DNA of 64,000 bases from Theobroma cacao (GCF_000208745.1 NC_030858.1:26680398-26744397); one strand, 5' to 3'. Positions 47,897-60,293 are shown, counted from the stretch's first letter. Program-made: numbers and translations. Notes: generated by a model from the letters alone, not told the origin.

Positions 47897-50800
47897 TCAA
47901 TTGAGCTTACGCCTACACCTGCGAATGCCAGGGCCTTTGCTACCATCATCAATTTCAGGCGAATCTTCTACAATGGATTCTTGCAAAACCAACCCTCGGT
48001 TCCTAGATAATTTTCGGATTGGTGTTGTAGTCAGTGCTCCTTCTGAGTTGTTTGCAGCTGATTCTGCTTTGGAAAGAATTGAGTGTGATTCTTCCCGGTG
48101 AGGCATCAACTCTTCTCCAACTGGCACACCGCTCATCATTAACTAAAATTCCATTCATTAAAATATTCAGATTAGAAGGTAAAACAAATTAGCCTACCTA
48201 TGCTAGCAACTAAATTGTTTGTTGTTAAAACAAGCTACTAATATTGTTTGAACAACAAGACTGTTTCACCATGAATCTTAAAGAACATCAAAGAGAACCC
48301 TACACTATTCTGTAGAACCTTCCCTATGTGGCATTAGCTCCTCAGCAACAGGTACCACATTCATCATTAACTAAAAGCCAGTTCCATTCAAACTTGGAAT
48401 TAGAAAGAAACAAATTAACCTAGAAAACACCATATAACGACAATAATAGTTTATTTCAATAAGTGATAAAAGCAAAAGCATAGACCATAATGCTCTTCAG
48501 TATTTGCGATATCTTGATTAAGTTTGATGCAACAAGAGCACATTCCATACCTTCCAGTCCTTAAAATCAAACCTAAACACAAAATGGCTGTAAGTAACCT
48601 CGCCCGTTGTCACGGACATAGTACCAGGAGCATTTTTGGGCGCTGAAAGAAAAAAATAAATGAGCCAATAGCTTAACCGATGTAAGACACAAACAAAAAT
48701 TTCTGTTAAGTTACAAATTAATTGTCTTGAAATATACTTACAAACAATATGAGAACCAGATTTATCCACAACGATTTCTGCTCTCCCATCTTTGACTAAG
48801 AAGGAAAGAGCAAATAAATTCTCCACAGTCTGTGCAAAAGAGCTTCTATTCAAAATCAAACTTTCAAGTTTCACTTGTCTCTTTCTCCTTAAGATTTCAA
48901 ACATCGTTGCCATATTTTTGTCAGTATCAGTTTTCTCTTCAGCACCAGTATCATCAACCTGTTGAACAGGACAATGAATATTTATAAAGTTGTAAACAAT
49001 TATTGTTAAAAGAGCATGATACATAAAACACAACTTTATGATCATTAAGCTTATGGTACGATCATTTATGCATCAATTATTTCATCACAGCCATCCCAGA
49101 GTCCAAGATGCGACCACACAACAAAAAAATACACATCAGGATAAAAGTGCTGGACAGGCAGTTGTAAACTTAAACTTCAATTTATTTATGATGGCATCAG
49201 TCTGCATCATTAAAATAGAAAATCAACCATGAAAAGAAAACTTGCATATTCTGATGGAAGGGATCAAAACAGAAGAGAAGTAATTACACAAATTAATGAT
49301 CATGAAGCCAAAAGAGTATCACTATGTTACCTTATAAATACAATCACTCCATGCCATATGACTAGTACCAAGTTACTTGGAACGAACATAAAAACCATCT
49401 AAACGATTTTCTTGTCATTCTCTCAACTAAGAGAATATTCAGTTCAGCTTGGCTCAGTTTTGAGAAAATTTTACATCAAATCGAAGTATTGAATTTTTAA
49501 ATGAAGAAAAGAAAAGATCAAACCAAATTGTGTTCAGTTCAATTACTCAGTTTTTTATATATAAAATTTTTTTTTTTAATTTACCTAGTTAGACTAAAAT
49601 AAAGTGCCAATATTTTTATTTCACAATTTTAAATATTTTAAATTAATAAAATTAAAGTTAATTAAGTTAGGATCGAGCTATTTCAGTTTTTAAATATCAG
49701 AGTTACAAAGCAAACTGAATAAAATATCATTAAATCATCATTTAAACCAAAATTGAACTGAGAATGCCGGAAAACCAAACCAAAATAAACACAAAGGTTT
49801 GATCAGGTTTTTCAATTTTCTCAGTTTTGATTCCACAGCTGTACTTTTAACCATGCTTAAAAACTGAAGATTACAGAAAGGCAATTTCACCTCTTCGGGC
49901 CTAGCAGTATCAGTTGGTCTAATAGCACGCTTTCTAGTAACGATAGACTTCCTTTGCTTTAACTCATTCTTCATAGGTCCAAGCCTAAAGATCAATAACA
50001 CAATAAAGTCAGAAAAATACAGCAAGTCCAGGCCATTAAAGATCAAAAAGGGAAAACTCAAAGGGTATCCATAAAAAAACTAACATGGTGCAAATTCCTT
50101 TGCACGTTGTAAAGAATGGTGAAACAGCCATCCCAATATCTTTCCAATTGACCGATATCTGCTCATTTTCTTGTGTGTCAAGGCTCCTGTTGGATTTCCC
50201 AAACTCTCTAACTAAACAATTGACATAGTCTGCTAGGCTAACTCCCTCACAAGAGATTGACTTGACAGAAGTTGCCAATGTGTTAGCTATGTCCAACAAT
50301 GCCTCTGCATCTGCTACTTGTTCTCGCGGCTTCGACACTAAAACCCCAAATGGGAAACAAAAAAATTCATTAACATAAATAAATTTCTTCATGCACAAAA
50401 ATGAGTAAAACGATTTCCAAACCAAAATCTAAGACAACCCAACATTATTAAATAGTTAAGTTAGAGTCTTGAAAACCAAAATGATGAATGTCAAAAACTA
50501 ATTCACTTTACTCCCTCAATCAGTTAAAAATGGATAGGACAGATTATTAAAACTAACAAGGACAAAAAAAAACGTAATTAGATAAACAAAAAAGTTGAAA
50601 ATTAAAAATTAAAAATTTTTCGTAACAGCAATTTCAGAATTTCAAAAGGGCATAGAAATAATTGAAAATAAATCTCTGAAATATTAAAGAGAAAAAAAAA
50701 AGGAAACCTTGTTGATGCAAGTTGTCGACTTCATTAATGATGATGTTAAATTTATTAGAATCAACCTTCGATATTTCATCCCTTGCATCTGCATCACCCA

Positions 50801-51120
50801 AAATTCAAATGAAAAATTAATTAATTACAAACTGAAAAGCAAAATAAATATATAAATAACTTGTATGGAAAAGTTTTCTCCTTTTTTTTGTAAAAAAAAA
50901 AAAGGAGAGAAGAAATAAAATGATAACCGTTGATTTTGGTCATCACGGCAAGGTATTTGGAGCGAAGAAGTCTCCGGTTGGCCGCATCCTCTTGCCGACT
51001 GAGCTGATCCGACTCAACATCGGCGGAGTCATGTCGGGCAGGTCTCGCCACCCTGGTTCGAAGCGGTTTAGCTTCTTCATTGGCTTTATCTGCTCGTTTT
51101 TCTTTCTTCACGCTTCTCAT
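47897..51120 (-). CDS. NSE4: Non-structural maintenance of chromosomes element 4 (NSE4), SMC5/6 kleisin
   Basis: The kleisin subunit that bridges the SMC5 and SMC6 heads and binds NSE3/NSE1, acting in nuclear DNA repair, replication and meiosis. Coding exons on the minus strand: 51120-50928, 50788-50708, 50337-50085, 49984-49891, 48958-48742, 48642-48551 and 48142-47897. They total 1176 nt, 391 aa, phases closed. The start is the ATG at 51120 (MRSVKKEKRAD); an in-frame TTG five codons upstream is not a plant start. Residues 45-110 (RRLLRSKYLAVMTKING ... EVDNLHQQ) form the N-terminal helix region. EPEQ-like KPREQVADAEALLDIAN follows. Residues about 215-310 (MFEILRRKRQVKLESLILNR ... FRFDFKDWK) are the C-terminal winged-helix Nse4 domain. 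The tail is basic (IRRCRRKLN). Intron 4 is 932 bp and holds MITE-like sequence. Intron 6 holds a duplicated exon. Confidence 0.93.
48305..48370 (-). other. Duplicated start of the NSE4 last exon (possible alternative terminal exon)
   Basis: Inside intron 6, after an acceptor TTTTAG, the minus strand encodes LMMNVVPVAEELMPHREG and three more residues up to a TAG stop (48307-48305). This is 21 codons, nearly the same as the start of the annotated last exon, LMMSGVPVGEELMPHREE (from 48142). Flanking intron sequence is duplicated too (ACTAAAA, then a copy of AAACAAATTA.CCTA). The phase matches exon 6, so splicing here would give a 331-aa protein lacking the basic tail. No expression evidence is available from sequence. 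Confidence 0.75.
49435..49860. repeat. MITE-like AT-rich segment in NSE4 intron 4
   Basis: Both ends carry inverted copies of a word like TCAGTTTTGAGAAAAT (49465-49480) and ATTTTCTCAGTTTTGA (49815-49830), with several TTCAGTTCAAT/ACCAAAATTGAACTGA variants between. This suggests a decayed inverted-repeat element. Exact ends and duplication not found. Confidence 0.35.
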
Positions 51121-51323
51121 AATTTCACAACTCAAAAACGAAAAGAAAAATGACCAAAACCCTAGAAAAGAGAAATGGGCAAAGAAAGATCTTCAGGTGC
51201 AAATAAAAATGAAATGTTTACAGCAAATTAAAAGGAAGTATTTTCGGAGGCTTGTTAAGGAAGTAATTAAAATTTGCTTCTCCCTCCCCTTTTGCCTTTT
51301 TAATTTTTGAGGAGGAAGTTCCC

Positions 51324-51331
51324 TTTCCCGC
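51324..51331 (-). promoter_or_regulatory. E2F-type site upstream of NSE4
   Basis: TTTCCCGC (reverse GCGGGAAA) is a perfect E2F consensus, 204 bp upstream of the NSE4 start codon and 79 bp from the hAT element end. Plant genes for S-phase DNA replication and repair often carry this site. A role in NSE4 cell-cycle control is inferred. Confidence 0.6.
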
Positions 51332-51409
51332 TATTCAACTTTTTTCTCTTTTTATCCATTTACACTTGCGCTGCCAAATTCATGCCCTGGTCTTAAGTGG
51401 ACTCTCGCT

Positions 51410-54400
51410 TAGACATGTTAAAATTGACTTACCACGTTGAGTTAGCTCATTTTTTTATTAAATATGAGATGGATTGAGTTATAAATATTTAGATTCATAT
51501 TAAAATCAAGCTTAAATAGATTAACCCATTTGATTAGAAGGTTAACCCGAGTTGGTGGGAGTCAGCCCTGTGAATCAAAAGAAGAAAAATTAAGCCTAAG
51601 TGGCTAAGTCCCTAAGAAGTAAGGAGCAGCCAAGGACCCTAATCGGCTAACCCCTTATGGCCTTCTTTCTTTCACCCTACAGATTTGAGAGTCAATACTT
51701 CTACTTTCTCAGTTCTCACTCCCCATCTGGCTATCCCCACCGACCATCAGCATTGCACCTTCAAAGTTCAACCCCTTTTGCGTCTTGCCTAGTTCTCACT
51801 TCTCACCTTCAGCCGGTCACCACTCCTCATTGGCCATTGCACCTTTAAAGTCTCCAACACTAGCTACCTCTGCTCTGAGTCTCCAACCCACCTCCTTTAA
51901 TTTGTTGGAAACTTTACGACTTTCAACTTTCCTCTATGCAGCTTCAAATTCTTCTTCAGTAGGTTCAGAATCTGCATTACCCCAAATTTGGAGATCAGTG
52001 ATGAAAACATGGAATGAAACCGGTCTTTCCTCTCACTTTGACGCTCAAATATAATTGCAAATAGATCTACCTCTGGTTGTTTATTTGATTTCCTCTTCCT
52101 CCTCACCTCTGTCAGCAACATATCTCCTCAAATTTGCTTCTCTCATGGGGGCTAGGTTGGCATCTTTCCTCCGGCTATCCAAGTAAGCCTCCGATCTGCT
52201 TTTCTTTCCTTTTCTCGATTGTTTCATTTTATTGCTGTTTTATCTTTGTTTTGTTATGTGTTAGTGAAAAATGCAGTCTAAAAGTATCACCTTTTGTATT
52301 TTGAGATTTTGAATTGATGTCTCATAGCATATTTAATTGTTTAACTTGGCACTGGCAAGATGAATAACTAAAAAGCAGAAAGGAAAACTGGGTTTGATGT
52401 TACATGACCTGTCAACAGGAATTGATGTTATTATGGAGAGAGGTACTGGTGGCTTGTCGGTCATTCTATAGCATCAGAAGAAATTATTTTGTCCTTCTCT
52501 TTGAGGGATGAGATGTATTGTAGCTAGGATAAACTTATAGATTAGAAGCTACCAGATGTTGGAATGAACTTGTACTTCATAAGAAACCAAAATGAAATTG
52601 TGGATTCAATTAATTGTATTGCCTTAAAAGGCAAAAACTTATTGAATTATATAAGGTAAAATTGCTATGGACTGAGAATGCTTAACCCTTTCTTTTATCC
52701 ATCTTTTGAAATTTTCTTCCTTGTTATCAAACTTTTTTAAAAATTAAATGTGCTAATTAGAGCAAAAACCTAACGTTGCAAATTTGCAATGGTTTGAACA
52801 AGATCATAAGGTAATGTAATACTAGTAAACTGAAGCATTTATCTTCCTAATACCTATCATTTGGGAATGTAGCTCTTAGTAGATTAATTTTTTAAGTCAG
52901 TTATCAGTCTCCACAAGATCCATATGAAAATTAATTTTTTAAAAATTAATGAATAGACCGATGAATATATGAAAAATGTAGAAACATTTATATAAGTATC
53001 ATATGAAGTTCCTGGCTTCCTGTTGCTTAAAATTAATTTTGGACGTTCTCCTTTTTTTTTTTTTGAAAGATAAAATTTTGTTCTCCTTTTCTTTTAGGAA
53101 TCTATTTTAAATCATATACTACATATATAAAAATGTATTCGCAATAGATATAATCAATAAATATTGCTGTTTGTTGGTGTAAATTTTTAGCATTTTTTAT
53201 TCATGTTTATGTTATTTAAAGGTGATGGTGACGGATCAATCAATTGAAAAATGTAAATTTGGATGATGATGTGAACATTTTGAATGAAGATGAAATTCCC
53301 TCCTAATCCCATATATCTGAATCTGAACAATTAAGTAAGAGGGCCAAAAAAAAAACTTCAAATGTTTGGAATTATTTCACTAAAATAGGCAAAAAGCAAG
53401 ATGGAGTAGAAAGAGCAACTTGTAACAGTTGTAAAATAGAGTACAAGGTTGGCCTTAAACCTAATGGCTCTAATTATGGCACTTCACATTTGCGTCGTCA
53501 CATTGAAACTTGTAAATTCATTTCATATTTTAATCCACATCAAATGCTTATGGATTATGAAGGGAAAGTAAAGGCTAGAAAATTGGATCCTAGGATTTCA
53601 AGTGACATGCTTGCTTAAGCCATAATTAAGCATGACTTGACTTATGCTTTTGTTGAATATGATAAGATTAGAGCTTGGGCTATGTAAATCCAGATGTAAT
53701 GATGCATTCTAGAAACATTGTTATATTTGATGTCTAAAGAATTCATTTGAGAGAGAAAGAGAAACTTAAACAAGCCATGGCCAAGGTACCTAATAGAATT
53801 TGTTTAATTTTTTATGTATGGACAGCATCTACTTTTGAGGGCTATATTTGTTTGACTGCTCACTTTGTTAATGAAAATTGAAAGTTATGTAGCAAGTTAC
53901 TCAACTTTTGTCGTATGCCTCCTCCACACACTAGAGTTGAATTAGTTGCCGCTATATTTGATTGTTTGAAAGAATGAGGAATAGATAAAAAAGTTTTCTC
54001 TCTTACTTTAGATAATGCTTCTACTAATGATAACATGCAAGCTATCTTGAAAAGCTATCTTCATTTGCAAAGTAGCTTGATTTGTGATGGTGAATTTTTC
54101 ATGTGCGTTGTTGTGCTCATATATTAAATCTTATTGTTCAAAAGGGCTTGAAAATAAATAAAGCATTGTTTAAAATTAAGGAGAGTGTGAAATATGTAAA
54201 GGCATCGGATGGGAGGATGAAAAAGTTTCAAAAATGTGTTCAACATGTTGGTATTGATGCAGGTGTTGGGTTGCGTTTAGATGTGTCAACTAGATGGAAT
54301 TCAACATATTTGATGCTTGAAAGTGCAATCAATTATAAAAAAATTTTTGTTAGCCTCTAATTTGTTGATAAAACTTATAAATATAATCCATTCGATGAGA

Positions 54401-55884
54401 AATGGGAGAGAGCAATGATAATTTGTGAATTCTTGGAGTCTTTTTATGAGACCATAAACTTGATATCTGGTTCATCTTATCCAACTTCCAACTTGTATTT
54501 CATGCAAGTTTAGAAAATTGAATCGATTTTAAATGAAAATTTGCATAATGAAGATGAGGTTATCAAGGATATGTCTCGAAGGATGAAAATGAAATTTGAC
54601 ACGTATTGGAAAGATTATAGTGTAGTACTTGCATTTGGAGCTATTCTTGACCTGAGGATGAAATTTGATTTTTTAAAATTTTGTTATTCTAAAATTGATG
54701 CTTCTACTTGTCATGGAAAGTGAGAAAATGTGAAGACAAAGTTGTATGAGCTCTTTGAAGAATATGCAAGCAACACTCATGCAATAAGTACATCTTCTCA
54801 CTCAATGAGTAATTTACCTAAGCAAACCGAAAAGGGAACTAAACCTAAGGGATCAAAGATCTTTAGTGTAAGTTTTGTATCTTTCCTTTATCTTATTACA
54901 TGAGAATTTATGTTACTTTATTTATGTTTTGATAATTTTTTTTTTTGTCTATGTATTTAAAAATTGTAGGAGTTTAAAATGTTTCAAAATGAAATAATTT
55001 CTAATGCTAGAAAGTCTGAATTGGATATTTATTTAGATGAGGCAAAGCTTGATTATGAAGTGTTTGAAGACTTGGATGTGCTTAATTATTGGAAGGACAA
55101 TGTTAAGCGCTTTCCTGATCTTTCTATTATGGCACGAGATATATTGAGCATTCTAATTACTACGGTAGCATTAAAATTTGTTTTTAGTATTGGTGGTCAT
55201 GTTTTCACCAAGTTTAGAAGTTCCCTCTGTCATGAAAATGTTCAAATACTTATCTGCACAAAAAATTGGTTGCATGGCTTTTCTTTAGTTGCCGATGGTA
55301 TTGTTTATTTTATATATTTCAATATCTTTAATCTTTACTTGTTAAATTAATAATTTTAGTTAAAATTGAAACTTACTATATCTTTTTCTTTTATGGCAAT
55401 GAATATTAGATGATAATGATTCAGACCTGGAGACATCATTGCTGTACAAACAAGATTCAAATGTTTTGATTGAGGATGAAGATTGAGAAGGATATAAATT
55501 AGTCTTAAAGTTTATAAATATTTGATTATGTACTTATATTGATGGGATTGTAGTTTGTGTTAAAGATTGAAATTTTATTTATGTTTAATGTAATTTATTT
55601 GCTTATTTATGTTTGGTGTAATTTATTTGTTTGTAACATATTTTTATTATTCAATTTATGAATTAAATCATGGCATAATTTTATTGATAAGGAGTAAAAA
55701 TAATTTTTTTTTGAAAAAAAAAGGTAGGCTGGCCCAGCCCGACCCATAGGCTAGCAAAGGGTGGGTTAGGCTAGGGGTTTGATAACCCATATAAAAAATG
55801 GGCTAGCCCGGCCTAACTCATATTTTCTCAACCCACAAGGGCTTGAACGGGGCTAGACCGGACCGACCCATATTGACAAGTCTA
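51410..55884 (+). mobile_element. hAT transposon with decayed transposase
   Basis: The inverted ends are TAGACATGTTAAAATTGAC (51410) and, read inward from the right, TAGACTTGTCAATATGGGTC (55884). The 8-bp duplications are CTCTCGCT (51402-51409) and CTCTCATT (55885-55892), 6 of 8 matching. Near the right end are G/C-rich hAT subterminal words (GGCTAGCCCGGCC). The left 1.8 kb has a pyrimidine-rich leader with no supported gene. The element sits 0.29 kb upstream of the NSE4 ATG, so it forms the outer edge of the NSE4 promoter. Confidence 0.9.
53349..55486 (+). pseudogene. hAT transposase (BED zinc finger, RICESLEEPER-like), degenerate
   Basis: In order: a BED zinc finger (SNVWNYFTKIG, CNSC, then H-x4-C in HLRRHIETC; 53358-53516); the RNase H-like core in fragments (SLTLDNASTNDNMQ near 54000, CCAHILNLIVQKGL near 54105, STRWNSTYLMLESA near 54285); and the C-terminal dimerisation domain (ELDIYLDEAKLDYEVFEDLD, YWKDNVKRFPDLSIMARDIL, FSIGGHVFTKFRSSL). 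Two plausible introns are still visible: 54868-54969 and 55298-55409, both GT-AG and phase-consistent, with a final exon to the TGA at 55486. At least six in-frame stops and some frameshifts (for example after SSDMLA at 53618) inactivate it. Such proteins would cut at the element ends; this copy cannot. Confidence 0.9.
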
Positions 55885-55892
55885 CTCTCATT

Positions 55893-56138
55893 GCCCCTTT
55901 TCAAGATTACCAACTAACACATTATGGATAAAAATATATAATAATATTGTGCCTGAATATTTGTTTTGTTGATAAAGAGTATAAAATTTATTTTATAAGT
56001 TACATAATGTTTTTACTTTACCGTAGTTATCGTTTTTATTTTACTACTGTAAATAGTTAATTTTTCGTTTTACATTATTGTCCATTATCTGCTATTTGTA
56101 TACACTTTTACTAATCTTATAAATAGCTAATTTCCTTA
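55893..56138 (+). other. Probable 5' LTR remnant of a Copia element, first part
   Basis: The sequence CTTATAAATAGCTAATTTCCTTATTA (TATA box at 56118-56126) resembles CATTATAAATAGCTACTTTAGGCATTA in the proposed 3' LTR (59671). The rest is AT-rich and its start is unknown. The LTR would continue after the Harbinger-like insertion, 57509-57587. Confidence 0.45.
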
Positions 56139-56141
56139 TTA

Positions 56142-57505
56142 GGAGGCGTTTGGTATGGTGAAAGGAAAATTTTCTGTATTTTAATTGGCTGTGATGTGTT
56201 TACAATATTTGATTTGCAAAAAAAACCATAAGAAAGGCTTCCCATTGTAAGGTGATTGCAAGGTGTAAAAGGAATATCATTCTTTCTGTGAATGTAAAGT
56301 TAACATTTTCTTTTTTTTTCTTGAACGGTCCTCACCAGAATTTAATCCTCTTTCTTCTTCTTTTTCCAAAAGCGATTCTCATACTAGTGGTCATAGCTTT
56401 TTGTTTTTTTTTTCATCGAGCTTGAGCTTGTACAAATAGTGGTTTTACCAACAGCGTCAAGACCTACCATCAAAATACATGTCTCCTTCTTGGCAAAAAA
56501 CCTACTAAAGAGCTTTGTAAATGTCAAACTCATCTCTATTCTTCTTTTTCTTACTGACAGCACTTTGTGGTTTGCTTGGAAGAAGAATCTGAGGGCAAAG
56601 CATTATGTTTACTTTGCTGGATGCAAAACAAAGTAAATTAGTAAGAAAAAAATCAGCAACAGCTTTCAACACCTCTTAGATTTCATTGTTTTTTTCTTTT
56701 ACTTGGTGTTTTCATTTCTTTCTTTCTTATATTTTTATTCACCATTTTAAAAAATAATTTTATATTGTTTTACTTTAATCAATTTTTATAAACGAAACGT
56801 ATACTTAAATCTTTTTTCTACATATGTGTCTATCTAGGCATGGTTTTTTTATGATGGCGCCGATGACTTTGTAATGTATGGCTTTGCTGGAGAATAGAAT
56901 GTTTACCTCTCTGTGTGTTCATGCTACTTCTAGGAATTTTGTTTATGTTTCGGTGCACATTTATGTACAGGTTTCTTTATCTCTTTTTTTACTCTTTAAG
57001 AAGCTAGGTTTTATTGGGGACATTATTGTTGCCCTGTTGTCTATTGTTATTTTTTTCTGTTAGGGATTGCTTTTGTTTTTTCTATCTTTTGGGGAAGCAA
57101 GGGCATTTTTTTGGTGTAAAAAATAGGTGTTTATTCCATCATGTTGGTGTTGATGGTTGGGTTTAGTTGTACAGGTTTCTAATGTTAGAAAGAACTTTTT
57201 CATTTTTTTTCCTTCATAATGAAATCAAATTGATAATTTTAAAAAAAAAAAATGTAAGTTTATAACTTTATCTTTTCGTATAGAAAGGTGATTTTGTAAA
57301 TTTTTGTTACATTCTCAGTAAAATACTTTCAAACCAAACACTACAAGGTGATCCTCTTAGCAATTACATTCCCTGCAATCCTTACTTTCCCATGGTATAC
57401 CAAACATTGCAAAGTTATATTTCCAACAATCATATTCCCAACAATCACATATTTAGCAATCATATTCTCAGTAATCACATTTTCAACAAAATACCAAATG
57501 CCACC
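56142..57505. mobile_element. PIF/Harbinger-like non-autonomous element inside a Copia LTR
   Basis: The termini GGAGGCGTTTGGTAT and (inverted) GGTGGCATTTGGTAT are flanked by the 3-bp duplication TTA at 56139-56141 and 57506-57508. This suits PIF/Harbinger elements, which target TWA. The right arm contains several CAATCATATTC units. No transposase was found in 1364 bp. Confidence 0.6.
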
Positions 57506-57587
57506 TTAATATCAACAAATAATGCAAATATTAAAATTCCCAAATGTGTTTTTCATATTTTTCTCTAGAATATATCGATTCTTAACA

Positions 57588-59470
57588 TGGTTTCAAAGCT
57601 CGATCAAGGGTTTTTTTCTTTGGTTTAATTCTTGATTCTTAATCTTTTCATCTAGATCTTTTCTTTAATCAGTTGATTTTTTCAATTTTGTGGTTATTTT
57701 TTTGTGATTTTGTTATTGTTGTGTTCGATCTTTTAAAGAATGTCGAGCCAGGGTTTTTTGATTTTAGGTTATTTTCTTTACACATCTGTAAAGGTTTCTT
57801 GTTCTTTGCTTGATATTGTTTAAAGATTTCATTTTAAATATTCGATTTTGGTGTTTTGTTTTAATGTTTGACTCAGTTTATTATAGATTTGTGGTTTCAT
57901 CGTGGGAAGAAAAATGCTATTGTTTGATCGGTTTTCTTGCAGATTATAAATTTATTGAGAACAAGTTTAATGGTAATGCTAAGAAAGGTCAATATCATTC
58001 GACTAATAATATGGTCTTTTTGATCCAAATTGATGAGGTTGGTGATGAGGTCATCTGTAGTTCCATATCTCAAATTAGCATTTCTAAGGATCAAATTCAC
58101 AAGCTCATGTCTATTATTAATGAGCAACCATCATCTATTAATCATGATAATCCTACAACATCAAACCAGCAAAGTAAGACTGCTATGGTGAATTCAACTC
58201 TGGCAATTAAGTTCTGTAAATATTCTTGTTTTTCCTTAAATACTTCTTCTCCATATTCTTTTATGAATAATGTTCATGCTTAAGCATGTCCATTTTTAGA
58301 TATTGATACTTGGATACTTGACACTAGTGTTATTGATCATATAGCTTGTAATCTGAAATATTTTCGTGCTTATAAGAAAGTACATAAAAAGTTTGTTCAA
58401 TTGCCAAATAAGACCAATATTTTGATAACTCATATAGGCACTATTCCATTAAGCAATTTGACTTTAGAAACTATTTTGTGTGCTAAGTTTTAGATTCAAT
58501 TTGATTTGTGTTAATAAAATAGCAAAATGTCAAAAACAACATTGTTTTTCATTGACTCATATTGTATCACACAAGACCCAACTTCCTAGAAAGTGAGTAG
58601 GGGTGCTAGAGTGAGATATGGGCTTTATCTCTTACAAAAGAAGTTGAATGCACAATTTGAAAAAGACAAACATGTTGATTTTCCATTTGTAAATACTTGT
58701 TGAAGCTTGTCAAATGTTTTTGATTTGTGGCATTTTAGACAAGGGCATATTCGACCCAAAAGAATAAAATAGATTCATCAAGTTTTTCCTGATGTAACTT
58801 GTACAGACAATTTTATTTATGATGTATGCCCTCTTGTAAAACTAAAAAGGCTCATTTTTCCAACACATGTACTTAGTGTTACATTTGCTTTTAAGTTAAT
58901 AAATGTTCATATTTGGGGATCATATGAATTTTCTACAATTTCAAGGCATGGATTTTTTTTACTATTGTTGATGAATACACTCGGTTTACATGGATATTTT
59001 TAATGAAACATAAATCAGAAGTGTCAATGATTTTGCATACATTTTATAATTTGATTTTAAATTAATTCAATGTTTCTATTAAACAAATAAGGTCAAATAA
59101 TTGTTCTAAGTTTCACCTTATTGATTTTTTTAGTCCCAAAGGTTTCGTGCGTCAACTCTCTTGCATTGAGATCACCCAACAAAACAGCATTGTCGATAAA
59201 AAAGATCAACATCTATTAGTGGCAGCTAGGTCACTTTTATCTCAAGCTTTTCTTTTTAAAAAAGTTTGGAGTGATTCTATTTTTATTGTTACTCACATTA
59301 TTAATTGGGTTCTTACACCAGTTTTAGGAAATAAAAAACCTTTTAAAATGTTGTCTCATAAACACCTTTTGAAATGTTCTTTACGTGTAGACCCAAGGGC
59401 CATGATCTATTAGGCTGGACTTTATCAAGTTATAGATACATTGGCAGCCCAACTACAAGAGGACTGCTCA
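57588..59470 (+). pseudogene. Copia gag-pol remnant
   Basis: A primer-site-like TGGTTTCAAAGC (57588-57599) follows the LTR end TTCTTAACA. After a large deletion come a gag tail (CYCLIGFLADYKF, 57915-57953), protease (DTWILDTSVIDHIACNLKYF near 58305-58365), a GAG-pre-integrase stretch (FDLWHFRQGHIRPKR, 58720-58770), and integrase fragments (WIFLMKHKSE near 58990; IEITQQNSIVDKKDQHLLV to KVWSDSIF, 59167-59280). RT and RNase H are missing: the integrase jumps to a pol-end-like sequence near 59400-59480. Many stops. The lineage looks like Retrofit/Tork-type Copia, uncertain. Confidence 0.85.
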
Positions 59471-59480
59471 CATAAACGAG

Positions 59481-59950
59481 TTTAATTAAGGTTAGATTTC
59501 TTGTGTATAACTACATATTACTATTATTTATTTTACTTGTAACTAGGATTTTAAGCTAGTTGTGTTCTACTTAGGAATAAAACATCTATTTATTTAAATA
59601 TCTTGTCAGCTACTCTAATTGTATTAGACAATTATAAGTGTAGTTTGATTAGGAAAAAGTGCTATTACATTATAAATAGCTACTTTAGGCATTAGGAAAA
59701 GGTAATAGAGTTGAATTGCCAAAGTAGTCAATATTCAAGTATTATAGCAGTTTAGATTATTTGCATAGAATGTTAGGTATTTTTTTTTCTTTTGGAAAGA
59801 ATATAAATATTTTTTCCCAAAAAGTTATTTTTCTTCAAAGTTTGGTTTTTTTCACTTTCGCATCATTAATCGTGAATATTTAAGGTTAGTCTTGCTTAAT
59901 CTTTCTGTAAATAAGTCTAAGTGCCACACATATCTTAACTAAAGTTCTAA
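59481..59950 (+). other. Probable 3' LTR remnant of the same Copia element
   Basis: It follows the pol end and contains a TATA box TATAAATAGC at 59671-59680 in the same context as 56118. A clean TG...CA pair could not be set; ends are uncertain. Confidence 0.4.
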
Positions 59951-60000
59951 GCCTATGATAGCAATACCAGGGAACATGCCCAAATCGCGCCCCATTAGGT

Positions 60001-60128
60001 AGATTTGGCTAGATCTAGCATTCCACGGTCAGATTCAGCCATGGAGTACATCGGTCGCACACTCCCCTTAGGGAGATCTGATCAAATCTAGCATCCACAA
60101 CTAGATTTGGCCATGAGGTATGCCGGTC
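60001..60128 (+). repeat. Two-copy 73-bp-spaced repeat
   Basis: AGATTTGGCTAGATCTAGCA (60001) and AGATCTGATCAAATCTAGCA (60074) begin two diverged copies, each ending near CATCGGTCG or TGCCGGTCG. Origin unknown. Confidence 0.55.
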
Positions 60129-60293
60129 GACCTAAGAGAAAGAAAAATAGTGAAAAGAAAAGAGAAAAGATAAGGGTATTTTAGATATTTCACATTTGTT
60201 TGTTAACGTCATATACATGTTTTGAGAAAAATTTTCATTTCAAATACTAATAGACCCCCATGGAATTATGACTAAAACTTAGAAGGTTTTGGG

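Noticed and set aside
51121..51135. NSE4 start five codons further upstream
   Set aside because: That codon is TTG, not ATG. The ATG at 51120 is the first plausible plant start.
51657..52121. Several Ser/Pro/Leu-rich or Lys-rich open frames
   Set aside because: They lie in the pyrimidine-rich leader of the hAT element and are mutually overlapping, with no recognised domain.
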